From assembly GCF_009755275.1 (NCBI RefSeq), contig NZ_WQLA01000001.1, positions 186,001-250,000 on the forward strand: DNA of 64,000 bases, written 5' to 3'. The position numbers were made by a program, and so were the translations under genes. How positions within the stretch are numbered: the stretch's first letter is position 1; the number at the start of each line of letters is the position of its first letter. Source of the stretch: Mucilaginibacter aquatilis (GTDB taxonomy: Bacteria > Bacteroidota > Bacteroidia > Sphingobacteriales > Sphingobacteriaceae). The notes beneath the pieces are model-generated. The model ran no database searches and had not been told where the DNA came from. It saw nothing but the letters and a program-made list of their open reading frames with translations. Shown one piece after another: positions 10,525-19,072 of this stretch.

Positions 10525-11847
10525 ATGGAAAACAACGTTAAACCTGCAAATGGCAAGCTAGGTATACTGATTCCGGGATTAGGTGCAGTAGCTACTACGC
10601 TTATTGCCGGTGTTGAAGCAGTAAACAAAGGCTTATCTAAACCAATTGGCGCCCTTACACAAATGGGTAACATCCGCCTTGGTAAAAGAACTGAAAATCG
10701 CTATCCGAAAATTAAAGAATTTGTTCCTTTAGCCAACCTTACAGACATTGTTTGGGGTGGTTGGGACGTATACTCAGATAACGTGTACGAAGCTGCTGTT
10801 AACGCTGAGGTGTTAGAAAGAAGCTTACTTGATTCGGTTAAAGCCGAGTTAGAGTCGGTTAAACCTATGACCGCTGCTTTTGATAAAAACTATGCTAAAA
10901 ACTTAGACGGTACGCACGTTAAAACCGGTACCCGTTTAGATATGGCTAATGAACTGATGGAAGATATTAAAAACTTTCAGGAGCAAAATGGCTTGGATCG
11001 CGTAGTTGTACTATGGTGTGGCTCTACCGAGGTTTACTTTGAAGAGTCACAAGTACACCAAAGCGTTGTTGCATTTGAGCAAGGTTTAGCTAATGATGAT
11101 AAACTGATTGCACCAAGCATGCTTTACGCGTACGCAGCATTAAAATTAGGTATTCCATTTGTTAACGGCGCTCCTAACTTAACTGTTGATATTCCTGCTT
11201 TAGTGGAGTTAGCAAAATATACCGAAACTCCAATTGCCGGTAAAGACTTTAAAACAGGCCAAACTTTAATGAAAACTATAGTTGCACCTGGTTTAGCAGC
11301 ACGTGCGTTAGGTGTAAACGGTTGGTTCTCTACTAATATTTTAGGTAACCGTGATGGCTATGTATTAGACGATCCGGATAACTTCAAAACCAAAGAGGTA
11401 TCTAAACTGAGCGTTCTTGAAGAAATTTTCAAGCCGGAGATTAACCAGGATTTGTATGGCGATATGTACCACAAAGTACGTATCAACTACTACCCTCCTC
11501 ACGGCGATGCAAAAGAAAGCTGGGATAACATTGACATTTTTGGTTGGTTAGGCTACAAAATGCAAATCAAAATTAACTTCCTTTGCCGCGATTCAATTCT
11601 TGCTGCACCTGTTGCACTAGACTTAGCTTTATTTAGCGATTTAGCTAAACGTGCAGGTATGAGTGGTGTTCAAGAGTGGTTATCATTCTACCTTAAATCG
11701 CCGCAAACTGCACCAGGCTTAGCTCCTGAGCACGATATATTTAAACAGTTAACCAAGTTGCAAAACACCCTGCGCCACATGATGGGCGAAGACTTAATTA
11801 CACATTTAGGTCTTGATTACTACCAGGATGTAGTTGACGCTATGTAA
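10525..11847 (+). CDS. ino1: myo-Inositol-1-phosphate synthase
   Basis: The 440-residue protein converts glucose 6-phosphate to myo-inositol 1-phosphate using NAD. It shows the N-terminal dinucleotide-binding segment (GILIPGLGAVATTLIAG), the VVLWCGSTEVY strand, the NGAPNLTVD segment, a GQTLMKT/IVAPGLAARALGV region with the active-site lysine, and the KINFLCRDSILAAP segment, all familiar from bacterial MIPS enzymes including those of Bacteroides. It follows the ceramide operon by 163 bases on the same strand, behind a hairpin, and may have its own promoter. In Bacteroides the homologous enzyme feeds inositol into inositol-phosphoceramide and inositol lipids, so this placement suggests the same use here. 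A purine-rich GAAAAAGAAG precedes the ATG. Confidence 0.92.
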   Translation: MENNVKPANGKLGILIPGLGAVATTLIAGVEAVNKGLSKPIGALTQMGNIRLGKRTENRYPKIKEFVPLANLTDIVWGGWDVYSDNVYEAAVNAEVLERSLLDSVKAELESVKPMTAAFDKNYAKNLDGTHVKTGTRLDMANELMEDIKNFQEQNGLDRVVVLWCGSTEVYFEESQVHQSVVAFEQGLANDDKLIAPSMLYAYAALKLGIPFVNGAPNLTVDIPALVELAKYTETPIAGKDFKTGQTLMKTIVAPGLAARALGVNGWFSTNILGNRDGYVLDDPDNFKTKEVSKLSVLEEIFKPEINQDLYGDMYHKVRINYYPPHGDAKESWDNIDIFGWLGYKMQIKINFLCRDSILAAPVALDLALFSDLAKRAGMSGVQEWLSFYLKSPQTAPGLAPEHDIFKQLTKLQNTLRHMMGEDLITHLGLDYYQDVVDAM

Positions 11848-11871
11848 TATTCCCTAAACCTTATCACACTC

Positions 11872-11901
11872 AAGGCCGCCTCAAAAGGGCAGCCTTTTTT
11901 T
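11872..11901 (+). terminator. Rho-independent terminator after inositol-phosphate synthase
   Basis: AAGGCCGCC…GGGCAGCCTT forms a stem with one mismatch, followed by T7. It starts about 24 bases after the stop codon. Confidence 0.85.
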
Positions 11902-12050
11902 ATGGCATTAATTATAGCGTCTGACAATTTGAGTCACTTAAACCTCCCTTTATTCGCTGAATTGAATTGGTTTCCAAATCCAACTTGCTCTTATTGACTT
12001 ATTTTCTTGAAGACAAAAGCCTCATGAATTCAACGCATAGAGAAATGCGC

Positions 12051-12078
12051 AAAAAAAAGCCGCCTTCAACAGGCAGCT
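12051..12078 (-). terminator. Rho-independent terminator after fabF
   Basis: On the minus strand AGCTGCC-tgttgaa-GGCGGCT is followed by T8. It lies 23 bases past the fabF stop. The roughly 150 bases between this and the terminator at 11872-11901 show no feature. Confidence 0.85.
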
Positions 12079-12100
12079 CTTCACTTATAAACTTCAATAA

Positions 12101-13345
12101 TTAAATCTTTTTGAACACTGCAACAGCGTTGTGGCCACCAAAACCAAAGGTATTACTCATGGCTACGTTTACAGTTTTTTCGATAGCCGAACCGGTAACG
12201 ATGTGCAAATCATGCGGTAATTGCGGGTCGAACTCTGTTGTATTAATTGTTGGTGGGACAACGTTATCAGTTACTGCTTTAACAGATATAATGGCTTCTA
12301 TAGCCCCTGCTGCACCCAATAGGTGCCCAGTCATTGACTTAGTAGCACTTACTGATAAACGTGCATTGTTGTTACTAAAAGCTGCGTGAATAGCTTTTGC
12401 TTCGCTTATATCACCCACCGGGGTTGATGTGGCATGAGCATTCATATAATCCACATCGGCATGGTTGAGGCCAGCGTCCAGTAAAGCTAATTCCATTGCT
12501 TTGATAGCACCTTTACCTTCTGGATGAGTTGCGGTTATATGGTAAGCGTCACCTGTCATGGCAGCACCACTTATTTCAGCATAGATAGTTGCGCCGCGCT
12601 GTACGGCATGTTCATATTCTTCAAGCACTAATACACCTGCGCCCTCGCCCATTACAAAGCCATCGCGCTCCACATCAAACGGCCTCGATGCTGCCTGAGG
12701 GTCTGTATTACGCGTTGATAAAGCTTTGAGTGCATTGTAGCCACCTATTGAGGCTTCGGTAATAGGTGCATCAGCTCCACCCGTAACAATAATTTTGGCT
12801 TTACCCCAGCGTATATAGTTAAGCGCATCCATAATGGCTGTATTGGCGCTTGCGCAGGCCGTTACGGTAGTAAAGTTAATTCCCATAAAACCATACTTAA
12901 TTGAAATTAAGCCTGCAGCCATATTTACCAGCGTTTTAGGTATAAAAAATGGATTAAAATGCGGCTCGTGGTCTGTAGCAACGTACTCGCGCACCTGCTG
13001 CTCAAAGGTTTCCATACCACCTTGCGCCGAACCAAATATTACACCCACATCATAAGGCGACATTGCCGATACATCAAAACCCGAATCTTCGATAGCCTGC
13101 TTAGCTGCTATTAACGCATATTGCGTGTACAAATCGTTGCGCTTAACTTCGTTCCGATCTAAAAATTGCAATGCGCTAAAATCATTTGGCAGTTGCGCTG
13201 CAAACTGCGTTTTGAATTTAGTTGCATCAAAACGGGTAATTGCTTTAGCTCCGCTACGACCGTTTTTAATATTATCCCAAAAGGTTGCTACATCGGTACC
13301 CAGGGCCGATACTACACCCATTCCGGTTATTACTACTCTTTTCAT
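12101..13345 (-). CDS. fabF: Beta-ketoacyl-ACP synthase II
   Basis: This 414-residue thiolase-fold enzyme elongates acyl-ACP with malonyl-ACP. It has the KAS N-terminus (KRVVITGMGVVSALG), the nucleophile Cys164 in TACASA, and the histidines His304 in HATSTP and His341 in GHLLGAAG; the C-terminus has SNTFGFGGHN. It is monocistronic, with its own terminator and no adjacent acpP, unlike the usual acpP-fabF pair, so it may be a second copy. Lying between the ceramide operon and a head-group enzyme, it could supply the long or branched acyl chains of sphingolipids, but that is inference from position only. Confidence 0.93.
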   Translation of the reverse strand: MKRVVITGMGVVSALGTDVATFWDNIKNGRSGAKAITRFDATKFKTQFAAQLPNDFSALQFLDRNEVKRNDLYTQYALIAAKQAIEDSGFDVSAMSPYDVGVIFGSAQGGMETFEQQVREYVATDHEPHFNPFFIPKTLVNMAAGLISIKYGFMGINFTTVTACASANTAIMDALNYIRWGKAKIIVTGGADAPITEASIGGYNALKALSTRNTDPQAASRPFDVERDGFVMGEGAGVLVLEEYEHAVQRGATIYAEISGAAMTGDAYHITATHPEGKGAIKAMELALLDAGLNHADVDYMNAHATSTPVGDISEAKAIHAAFSNNNARLSVSATKSMTGHLLGAAGAIEAIISVKAVTDNVVPPTINTTEFDPQLPHDLHIVTGSAIEKTVNVAMSNTFGFGGHNAVAVFKKI

Positions 13346-13522
13346 TTTTATGTTAAATTACACCGATTAAAAAATGATATTACCGATGCTTTTAAATTTA
13401 TGCGGTGATTTTACTGACTGTATTACACCTACAGTTTAGTTATTGTTACTTTTAATTAGAACGGTCGTTATTCTTTCAAAATCGTTGGAATCACTCTTCC
13501 CATTAGCGAAATTAAACAAGAG

Positions 13523-14476
13523 TTACTTCAATAATACCTTTGTTGCGCCGTAACCAAACTTCTCTTTACGGGCATCTAAAAACGTTTGTACTTTTTGATG
13601 CTTGCTCAATTGCTTGTGCAGTTCATGCCGTAATATGCCGTTGCCAGCACCATGTATAAATGTAATCTCGGGCAATTGGTGAACTATTGCTGCATCAAGC
13701 GCTTTTTTAAACTGCTCGAGCTGGATGCGCAGAATATCATGACTGCTAATAAACTGGTAATCATTCCGCAGCTTTTCTATATGCAAATCTACCTCCGACT
13801 GTGGTTTTTCTATTTCTTGCTTTTCTGCCGCAGGCTTAAAAAAACTTTCTTTTAATTTTTGTGCATCTATTACCATTTCCGGCTCGTCAAGTCTTATAAG
13901 CCAGCCCTGCTGATTAACTACCGGAACAGACTTTTTACTTCCTGAAAAGTCTTTAGCCTTAAACTTTTCACTAAAAGTGAGCGGTTGTTGCGGCTCAAAA
14001 TCTTGTCGGGTAAAAAACAACACCTGTAAGTTAAACTTTGGCCAAAGTTGTATATCAGCCAATTGTGCAGAGTATACCGGCACCCCTGTTCCAGGCGCAA
14101 TTATGCCCAGGTATTCGCCTTTAAACTGCTTACCTTCTGTTGTAAGCGTTACCAGCAATTGGTACGATGTATCATTAACCAAGTTAAAATGCACCACAGA
14201 TGCGGCTTTGTTATCACTAACTACACCTAAATATATGCCATGCTTTTTAAATTCAGCAGCAGGCACTACAGCTTCGGCCCCTGCCTGGGTACCGGTAGAC
14301 TGCCCTTTTGCTACGTGCCCGTGCACAGTGGTTACCTTACTGGCTAGTACAGGTATCTCAAAATCGTCTTCCCCGGTAACGCCAATCATCTGATCATCAA
14401 AAATGCGGGTAACGTATCCCTCCATCTTCTCATCCACAAAGCGTACAAAATCACCCAACTTGTATTTCATATTCAA
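13523..14476 (-). CDS. DUF2027 protein with C-terminal Smr domain
   Basis: The 317-residue protein starts with a small beta domain (YKLGDFVRFVDEKMEGYVTRI), then DUF2027 beta segments, and ends in an Smr domain: VDLHIEKL at about residue 228 is the LDxH motif and IHGAGNGIL at about 274 is the HGxGxG motif. Smr domains act as nucleases or nucleic-acid binders (as at the end of MutS2 or in ribosome-rescue factors). The in-frame second codon pair MNMKYK leaves ATG at 14476 or 14470 as start. It is typical of Bacteroidota; cellular role here is unknown. No operon partner; 135 bases separate it from the divergent PAP2_C gene. Confidence 0.85.
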   Translation of the reverse strand: MNMKYKLGDFVRFVDEKMEGYVTRIFDDQMIGVTGEDDFEIPVLASKVTTVHGHVAKGQSTGTQAGAEAVVPAAEFKKHGIYLGVVSDNKAASVVHFNLVNDTSYQLLVTLTTEGKQFKGEYLGIIAPGTGVPVYSAQLADIQLWPKFNLQVLFFTRQDFEPQQPLTFSEKFKAKDFSGSKKSVPVVNQQGWLIRLDEPEMVIDAQKLKESFFKPAAEKQEIEKPQSEVDLHIEKLRNDYQFISSHDILRIQLEQFKKALDAAIVHQLPEITFIHGAGNGILRHELHKQLSKHQKVQTFLDARKEKFGYGATKVLLK

Positions 14477-14577
14477 AAAATTAGCGGCGCAAAGTTAACT
14501 ATTAAACCTAATTATAGTCACACCTAACATCACATTCATATTCGCATAAAAATTATTTAACATTATGCAAAAACACT

Positions 14578-14585
14578 TATTTTTG
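14578..14585 (+). promoter_or_regulatory. Bacteroidota-type -7 box (TATTTTTG) for the PAP2_C gene
   Basis: TATTTTTG matches the TAnnTTTG consensus exactly and lies 26 bases upstream of the TTG start at 14612. No clear TTTG -33 element is seen. Confidence 0.45.
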
Positions 14586-14611
14586 CAAACCCATATTAGT
14601 TTAGTAATAAA

Positions 14612-15280
14612 TTGAACCGGAATACAAGCATATCGTTTAAGCAAAATTGGAAAGCTACCTGGAATTGCACTTCGCAGCGTTCACTCATGATCATTGGGTC
14701 TGTACTGGTTGCGCTCGTTCTTTCAGGAATGCCCATGTTTTTTCAGCACATTGAGCAACGCCCAGGTGTGCAGTTACATGATTATGTATTGGCACGCATA
14801 CCCAGCCATGATGTATCGCTATATATATTTTTGATTGAATGGGGAATGGGCCTTTTAACACTCATAAGGGCTATTAAAAACCCTGCCATCTATGTGCGTT
14901 ATGTATGGCTTTATGTTGCAATTAGCCTTACCCGGTTAATTACCATTACCCTTGTACCGCTTGCAGCACCGGCCAATTTAGTTGAATTGGTTGACCCTGT
15001 TACCGGCATATTTTATGGTCATGCGGTAATTACCAAAGATCTTTTCTACTCAGGCCATACATCAACACTGGTAGCCATGTATTTTTGCCTTCCCCGTAAA
15101 AGTGATCGTAAATTAGTTGTTGTTGCTACAATAGCTATGGCGTGCTTGTTGCTGGTACAGCACGTTCATTATACCATTGATATATTAGCTGCACCTGTGT
15201 TTGTGTTTTTGCTTAACCGTATCATGCAGTCAACCTTATTTTCTAACGTAAGGATAGATCAGGAAGTAGTAGAGTGCTAA
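14612..15280 (+). CDS. PAP2_C (sphingomyelin/IPC synthase-like) integral membrane phosphotransferase
   Basis: A 222-residue, roughly six-helix membrane protein. Its C-terminal half has FYSGHTST (His149) and HYTIDILAAP (His186, Asp190). These are the two catalytic motifs of the sphingomyelin-synthase/PAP2_C family (SGHT… and HYTxD), where a His-His-Asp triad moves a phospho-head-group onto ceramide; the spacing (His to His 37, His to Asp 4) resembles that family. The ordinary PAP2 signature KxxxxxxRP is not seen. Start is a TTG, the only start before an in-frame ATG at 14687; the frame opens at 14600. Its closeness to the ceramide genes and ino1 suggests an inositol-phosphoceramide or ceramide-phosphoethanolamine synthase, but a simple lipid phosphatase is possible. 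Confidence 0.8.
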   Translation: MNRNTSISFKQNWKATWNCTSQRSLMIIGSVLVALVLSGMPMFFQHIEQRPGVQLHDYVLARIPSHDVSLYIFLIEWGMGLLTLIRAIKNPAIYVRYVWLYVAISLTRLITITLVPLAAPANLVELVDPVTGIFYGHAVITKDLFYSGHTSTLVAMYFCLPRKSDRKLVVVATIAMACLLLVQHVHYTIDILAAPVFVFLLNRIMQSTLFSNVRIDQEVVEC

Positions 15281-15313
15281 AAAATCAATCACTACCTTAT
15301 TAGCCTATTTTAG

Positions 15314-15673
15314 TTACTGGCCGCTGGTGCGTTTAAGAGTAGTTTGATATTCCCCACCTTGATAGCTAATTTTGAGGTTAATTGAATCTGCAAAGGTATG
15401 CCCCGTAAATACTGCTTTTGAGCCATTCAAATCAACTTTAAAGTTAATTTGGTCTCGCTCAACCTTACCTTCTTCTATTGCGCTTGCACCAAGCGGAGTT
15501 TCTGTGGTTCCAGTAAGTTTTTCACCTTCAGTTTTAAAATTGAAGGCCATGGGTACCAAGCTACCGTTGTAATCAACATAACCCGTCCATTTGCCGTTAA
15601 TATCGGCTACAATAATCCAGAATAATATACCGCAAATTGCCAGTACAAGCGAATTGATAATCTTGGTATTCAT
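15314..15673 (-). CDS. Small membrane-anchored or secreted beta-sheet protein, function unknown
   Basis: This 119-residue protein has one N-terminal hydrophobic segment (residues about 8-25), then a beta-rich domain starting ADINGKWTGYVD and containing TGTTETPLG and GHTFADSINLKISYQG. The pattern 'GKWxG…LTGT…' is common in small Bacteroidota extracytoplasmic proteins, sometimes annotated as glycoside-hydrolase-like, but no catalytic motif is visible. It is convergent with the PAP2_C gene (33 bases between stops). I do not recognise a function. Confidence 0.75.
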   Translation of the reverse strand: MNTKIINSLVLAICGILFWIIVADINGKWTGYVDYNGSLVPMAFNFKTEGEKLTGTTETPLGASAIEEGKVERDQINFKVDLNGSKAVFTGHTFADSINLKISYQGGEYQTTLKRTSGQ

Positions 15674-15827
15674 AGGTAAAAAATTGGTAGGGAATTAAAG
15701 GTAAGTTTAATAATATCAAATACATAACTTTATTTTATCGAAATCACATACCTGAGTAAATGATTATATAAGTTGATGATTTAAGGTGTTTAAAAAAGAA
15801 AAATTGCATCGCTCCTTAACTGATTAT

Positions 15828-15835
15828 TACATTTG
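15828..15835 (+). promoter_or_regulatory. TAnnTTTG box directly before a lipoprotein start codon
   Basis: TACATTTG, four bases before the ATG at 15840. If used, transcription would begin at or next to the start codon. No -33 element is evident. Confidence 0.35.
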
Positions 15836-15839
15836 GCAG

Positions 15840-16376
15840 ATGCCTCGTAAGTACGTTTTAATAACAGTTGCCGCCTTAGCTATGTTAATGCAGTATTGCC
15901 AAAATAAGCCTAAAGAGCAAACAATACAACGATATGAGCCTGCCCCTGCCGATACTACCATTGTGTACAACGAGTTAAGCAGCAAAGTATTGGGACGCAT
16001 ATTAGCGGCAGATACCAACCGCATCAAAAAGCGCTTTACCGTACCTGTTAAAATAAGCGTTGAAGAAAAAAAGGAAAATAGAACCGAGCCCTATTACTTT
16101 TATACTTTTAGCAGCCCCGGTAATAAAATAACCTTGTTTTACAAGCCATCTGAAGGATTTTATATTGAAAACGGCTTAATTACAAGAGCAGGTGTAACGC
16201 TTAACAAAGATGTTGTAATTGGAATGGATAAGGCTGCGTTTTTACAATTACTCGAACTTAAAAAATCAAAGTTTAACTTGTTTCACATTGTGAACGACGA
16301 CTCTACGGTGCAGTGCAGCTACTATTTCAAGAATAACTTATTAAGTTCGGTTAAGCTCACTCAAACCATTGAATAA
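15840..16376 (+). CDS. Small lipoprotein of unknown function
   Basis: From ATG at 15840 the 178-residue product starts MPRKYVLITVAALAMLMQYC, a clear SPII signal with Cys20. A longer frame from GTG at 15786 would bury this signal, so I prefer 15840. A TACATTTG box (15828-15835) ends only four bases before this ATG, which fits a leaderless transcript from it. The mature part is mixed alpha/beta without a motif I know. It abuts the convergent epimerase gene (two bases between stops). Confidence 0.7.
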   Translation: MPRKYVLITVAALAMLMQYCQNKPKEQTIQRYEPAPADTTIVYNELSSKVLGRILAADTNRIKKRFTVPVKISVEEKKENRTEPYYFYTFSSPGNKITLFYKPSEGFYIENGLITRAGVTLNKDVVIGMDKAAFLQLLELKKSKFNLFHIVNDDSTVQCSYYFKNNLLSSVKLTQTIE

Positions 16377-16378
16377 AC

Positions 16379-17431
16379 TTATACCTTATAAAAATCTTTA
16401 AACCAGGCAACAAACCGGCCAATACCATCCTGTATATTAGTTTGAGGCTGGTAGTTAAACTCCGTTTCCAAGTCATTCATATCAGCATCTGTACTCAGCA
16501 CATCTCCTGCTTGCATAGGTAAAAAGTTAATCAATGCCTTTTTACCTATCGAGTTTTCTAACGCTTCTATAAATTTCATCAGCTTAACAGGCTGCGAGTT
16601 GCCAATGTTGTATAAACGGTATGGAGCGCTTGAAGTTGCTGGGTCGGGGTGCCCGCTGTTCCATGCAGGATTTGACTGTGCAGGCTTATCCAGTACCCGA
16701 ATAATTCCTTCAACAATGTCATCAACGTAGGTAAAATCGCGCTGCATGTCGCCGTTATTGTAAACATCAATCGGGTCGCCCTTAATAATGGCATCAGCAA
16801 ATTTAAAGTAAGCCATATCGGGCCTGCCCCAAGGGCCGTAAACGGTGAAAAAGCGTAGTCCGGTGGTGGGTATCTGGTACAAATGGCTGTAACTATGAGC
16901 CATCATTTCGTTACTTTTTTTGCTGGCCGCATACAGGCTAACCGGGTGCGCCGCTCCATGGTGCACCGAAAATGGTGTATTGCTGTTTAAACCATAAACA
17001 CTTGAGCTACTGGCATAAACCAGGTGCTTTACTTTAATGGTCCGGCAGCCCTCCAATATATTTAAGAAACCTGAAAGGTTGCTCAGTGCATAGTCATGAG
17101 GATTAGTAATGGAATAGCGTACACCGGCCTGTGCTGCCAAATGGCAAACTACATCAAATTTATAGGTTGCAAACAGGTTTTCCATTTGTGCCCTGTCAGA
17201 TATATCCAACTTTATAAAGCTGTAGTTAGCATAAACAGTGCTGTTAACGGGCTGGTTATCTTTCAGCGCATTGGTTTCGATACCCGATGCCCGCAACCTG
17301 CCGTGCTTTAACTCGGTATCGTAATAAGTGTTAATGTTATCTACGCCAATAACTTCAAAACCCAACTTTGCAAGTCTTTGAGCTACATAAAAACCAATAA
17401 AACCAGCGGTACCGGTAACTAAAATCTTCAT
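16379..17431 (-). CDS. NAD-dependent epimerase, probable UDP-glucuronate 4-epimerase
   Basis: The 350-residue extended SDR converts UDP-glucuronate to UDP-galacturonate or a close relative. From ATG at 17431 it begins MKILVTGTAGFIGFYVAQRL, the GxxGxxG NAD site; a 14-residue upstream extension to 17473 is unlikely. Further family marks are HLAAQAGVRYSI, ASSSSVYG, YAASKKSNE (Tyr-Lys pair), LRFFTVYGPWGRPDM and RDFTYVDDIVEGI, spelled as in the CapI/LspL/GAE group. It supplies uronic-acid sugar nucleotide for envelope polysaccharides or possibly glycolipids. No glycosyltransferase adjoins it. Confidence 0.88.
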   Translation of the reverse strand: MKILVTGTAGFIGFYVAQRLAKLGFEVIGVDNINTYYDTELKHGRLRASGIETNALKDNQPVNSTVYANYSFIKLDISDRAQMENLFATYKFDVVCHLAAQAGVRYSITNPHDYALSNLSGFLNILEGCRTIKVKHLVYASSSSVYGLNSNTPFSVHHGAAHPVSLYAASKKSNEMMAHSYSHLYQIPTTGLRFFTVYGPWGRPDMAYFKFADAIIKGDPIDVYNNGDMQRDFTYVDDIVEGIIRVLDKPAQSNPAWNSGHPDPATSSAPYRLYNIGNSQPVKLMKFIEALENSIGKKALINFLPMQAGDVLSTDADMNDLETEFNYQPQTNIQDGIGRFVAWFKDFYKV

Positions 17432-17732
17432 ATACGTTAAAACACTGTTACCCTTACAATAACAAGGCTGCAAAAGTAATTAATTTACCCAATTAGCTGC
17501 CTTAAGCAGTAACATAGATTTGTAAACGTAAAACAAGTGACAAGCAATATAAGAAGCCGAATATTTGTTGATTTAAACTCGCTCCCCTAGCGGCGTAAAC
17601 GAATTAACCCTCATGCCAAACTCATTTGCTAACGCAATTATTTTCAATAAATAATCAATATAATTAGCAAAAAGTATATACACTGCTGCTGTTCGTCAGT
17701 ACCTTAGCTTTGTGTAACAAACCAATTACCGT
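17432..17732. other. Intergenic region upstream of cydA
   Basis: About 300 bases between the divergent epimerase and cydA genes. The only signal I support is a TAGCTTTG -7-type box at 17705-17712; no clear operator, hairpin or ORF. Confidence 0.5.
17705..17712 (+). promoter_or_regulatory. -7 box (TAGCTTTG) of the cydAB operon
   Basis: Exact TAnnTTTG match 20 bases before the cydA ATG, giving a leader of about 10-15 bases. No -33 TTTG is obvious. Confidence 0.45.
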
Positions 17733-19070
17733 ATGGATAATTTTTTGGCTGCCCGTTCGCAAATGGCCCTTTCGCTGGGGTTTCATATTATATATGCCTG
17801 CATTGGCATGGTGATGCCTTTTTTTATGGCTGTAGCCCACTACCGCTGGCTAAAAACTAAAGACATCGCCCATAAAAATATTGCCAAAGCCTGGAGCAAA
17901 GGCGTTGCTATATTCTTTGCTACAGGGGCCGTATCGGGCACAATGCTATCATTTGAATTGGGGCTTTTATGGCCAAATTTCATGAAGCATGCCGGGCCAA
18001 TATTTGGTATGCCATTCTCGTTAGAAGGTACGGCGTTTTTTATAGAAGCTATAGCCCTTGGCTTCTTTTTGTACGGTTGGGAGCGCCTTAACCCCTACTT
18101 TCACTGGTTTACAGGTGTTGTGGTTGGCATCAGCGGATTGGCATCGGGCATATTGGTAGTTGCTGCTAACTCTTGGATGAACAGCCCGGCAGGGTTTGAC
18201 TACGTAAATGGGCAATATCTAAACATTGACCCTATGAAAGCCATGTTTAATGAAGCCTGGTTTTCAGAAGCCCTGCACATGACTATTGCTGCATTCGCAT
18301 CTACAGGGTTTGCCGTAGCAGGCGTACATGCACTTATGATTGTACGCCGGCAAAATGTGCACTTCCACCAGCAGGCGTTTAAAATTGCTGCAGGTTTTGC
18401 AGCAGTAGCAGCACTGTTACAACCTATTGCTGGCGATATTGCTGCTAAAAGCGTAGCTAAGCGACAACCAGCCAAACTGGCAGCAATGGAAGCTTACTTT
18501 CATACCAAACCCTACTCGCCGCTTGTTTTAGGTGGTATACCCGATGTGAAAACCCAGGAGGTGCATTACGGACTGGAAATTCCGGGCTTGCTGAGCTTTT
18601 TAGTGTATGATGATTTTAAGACGCCAGTTGAAGCGCTTGATCAAATCCCTGTTGAAAATCAACCGCCCGTGGCCATAACGCACTACTCGTTTCAGGTTAT
18701 GGTGGGTTTAGGCATGTTTATGATGCTTATTTCGGTATTGTATTTAATTGCTATTTGGTTTAAAAAGCATTGGATTTACAGCAACTGGCTGCTTAAACTA
18801 TTCATTATAGCTGTGCCTACAGGCTTTATTGCTGTGGAGGCCGGATGGATGGTGACTGAAATCGGACGGCAACCCTGGATAATACAGGGCGTAATGCGCA
18901 CAGCTGACGCCGTTACCCCTATGCCTGGCATAGCATGGTCGTTTTACTTATTTACAGGTATTTATATATCGTTAAGCATAGTGGTGGTGTTTTTACTTTA
19001 CAGGCAAATATTAATGGTACCGAAGCTTTATGACAAACCACAAGATAATTTAACCTTAAGCCAGGCATAA
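17733..19070 (+). CDS. cydA: Cytochrome bd-type (CIO) quinol oxidase subunit I
   Basis: The 445-residue, nine-helix subunit carries the haems and quinol site of a bd-type terminal oxidase. His18 in LGFHIIYA is the conserved haem ligand; SLEGTAFFIEAI holds the acidic residues near the di-haem site; the GRQPW motif is at residue 378. The periplasmic Q-loop between helices 6 and 7 is short, as in the cyanide-insensitive CioA branch and in contrast to the long E. coli loop. It overlaps in expression with cydB, two bases downstream. No cydX-like small ORF or cydCD is seen. Confidence 0.95.
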   Translation: MDNFLAARSQMALSLGFHIIYACIGMVMPFFMAVAHYRWLKTKDIAHKNIAKAWSKGVAIFFATGAVSGTMLSFELGLLWPNFMKHAGPIFGMPFSLEGTAFFIEAIALGFFLYGWERLNPYFHWFTGVVVGISGLASGILVVAANSWMNSPAGFDYVNGQYLNIDPMKAMFNEAWFSEALHMTIAAFASTGFAVAGVHALMIVRRQNVHFHQQAFKIAAGFAAVAALLQPIAGDIAAKSVAKRQPAKLAAMEAYFHTKPYSPLVLGGIPDVKTQEVHYGLEIPGLLSFLVYDDFKTPVEALDQIPVENQPPVAITHYSFQVMVGLGMFMMLISVLYLIAIWFKKHWIYSNWLLKLFIIAVPTGFIAVEAGWMVTEIGRQPWIIQGVMRTADAVTPMPGIAWSFYLFTGIYISLSIVVVFLLYRQILMVPKLYDKPQDNLTLSQA

Positions 19071-19072
19071 TT

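Noticed and set aside
16379..17473. Longer start of the epimerase at 17473
   Set aside because: The extra 14 residues precede the universal MKILVTGTAGFIG start, so ATG at 17431 is preferred.
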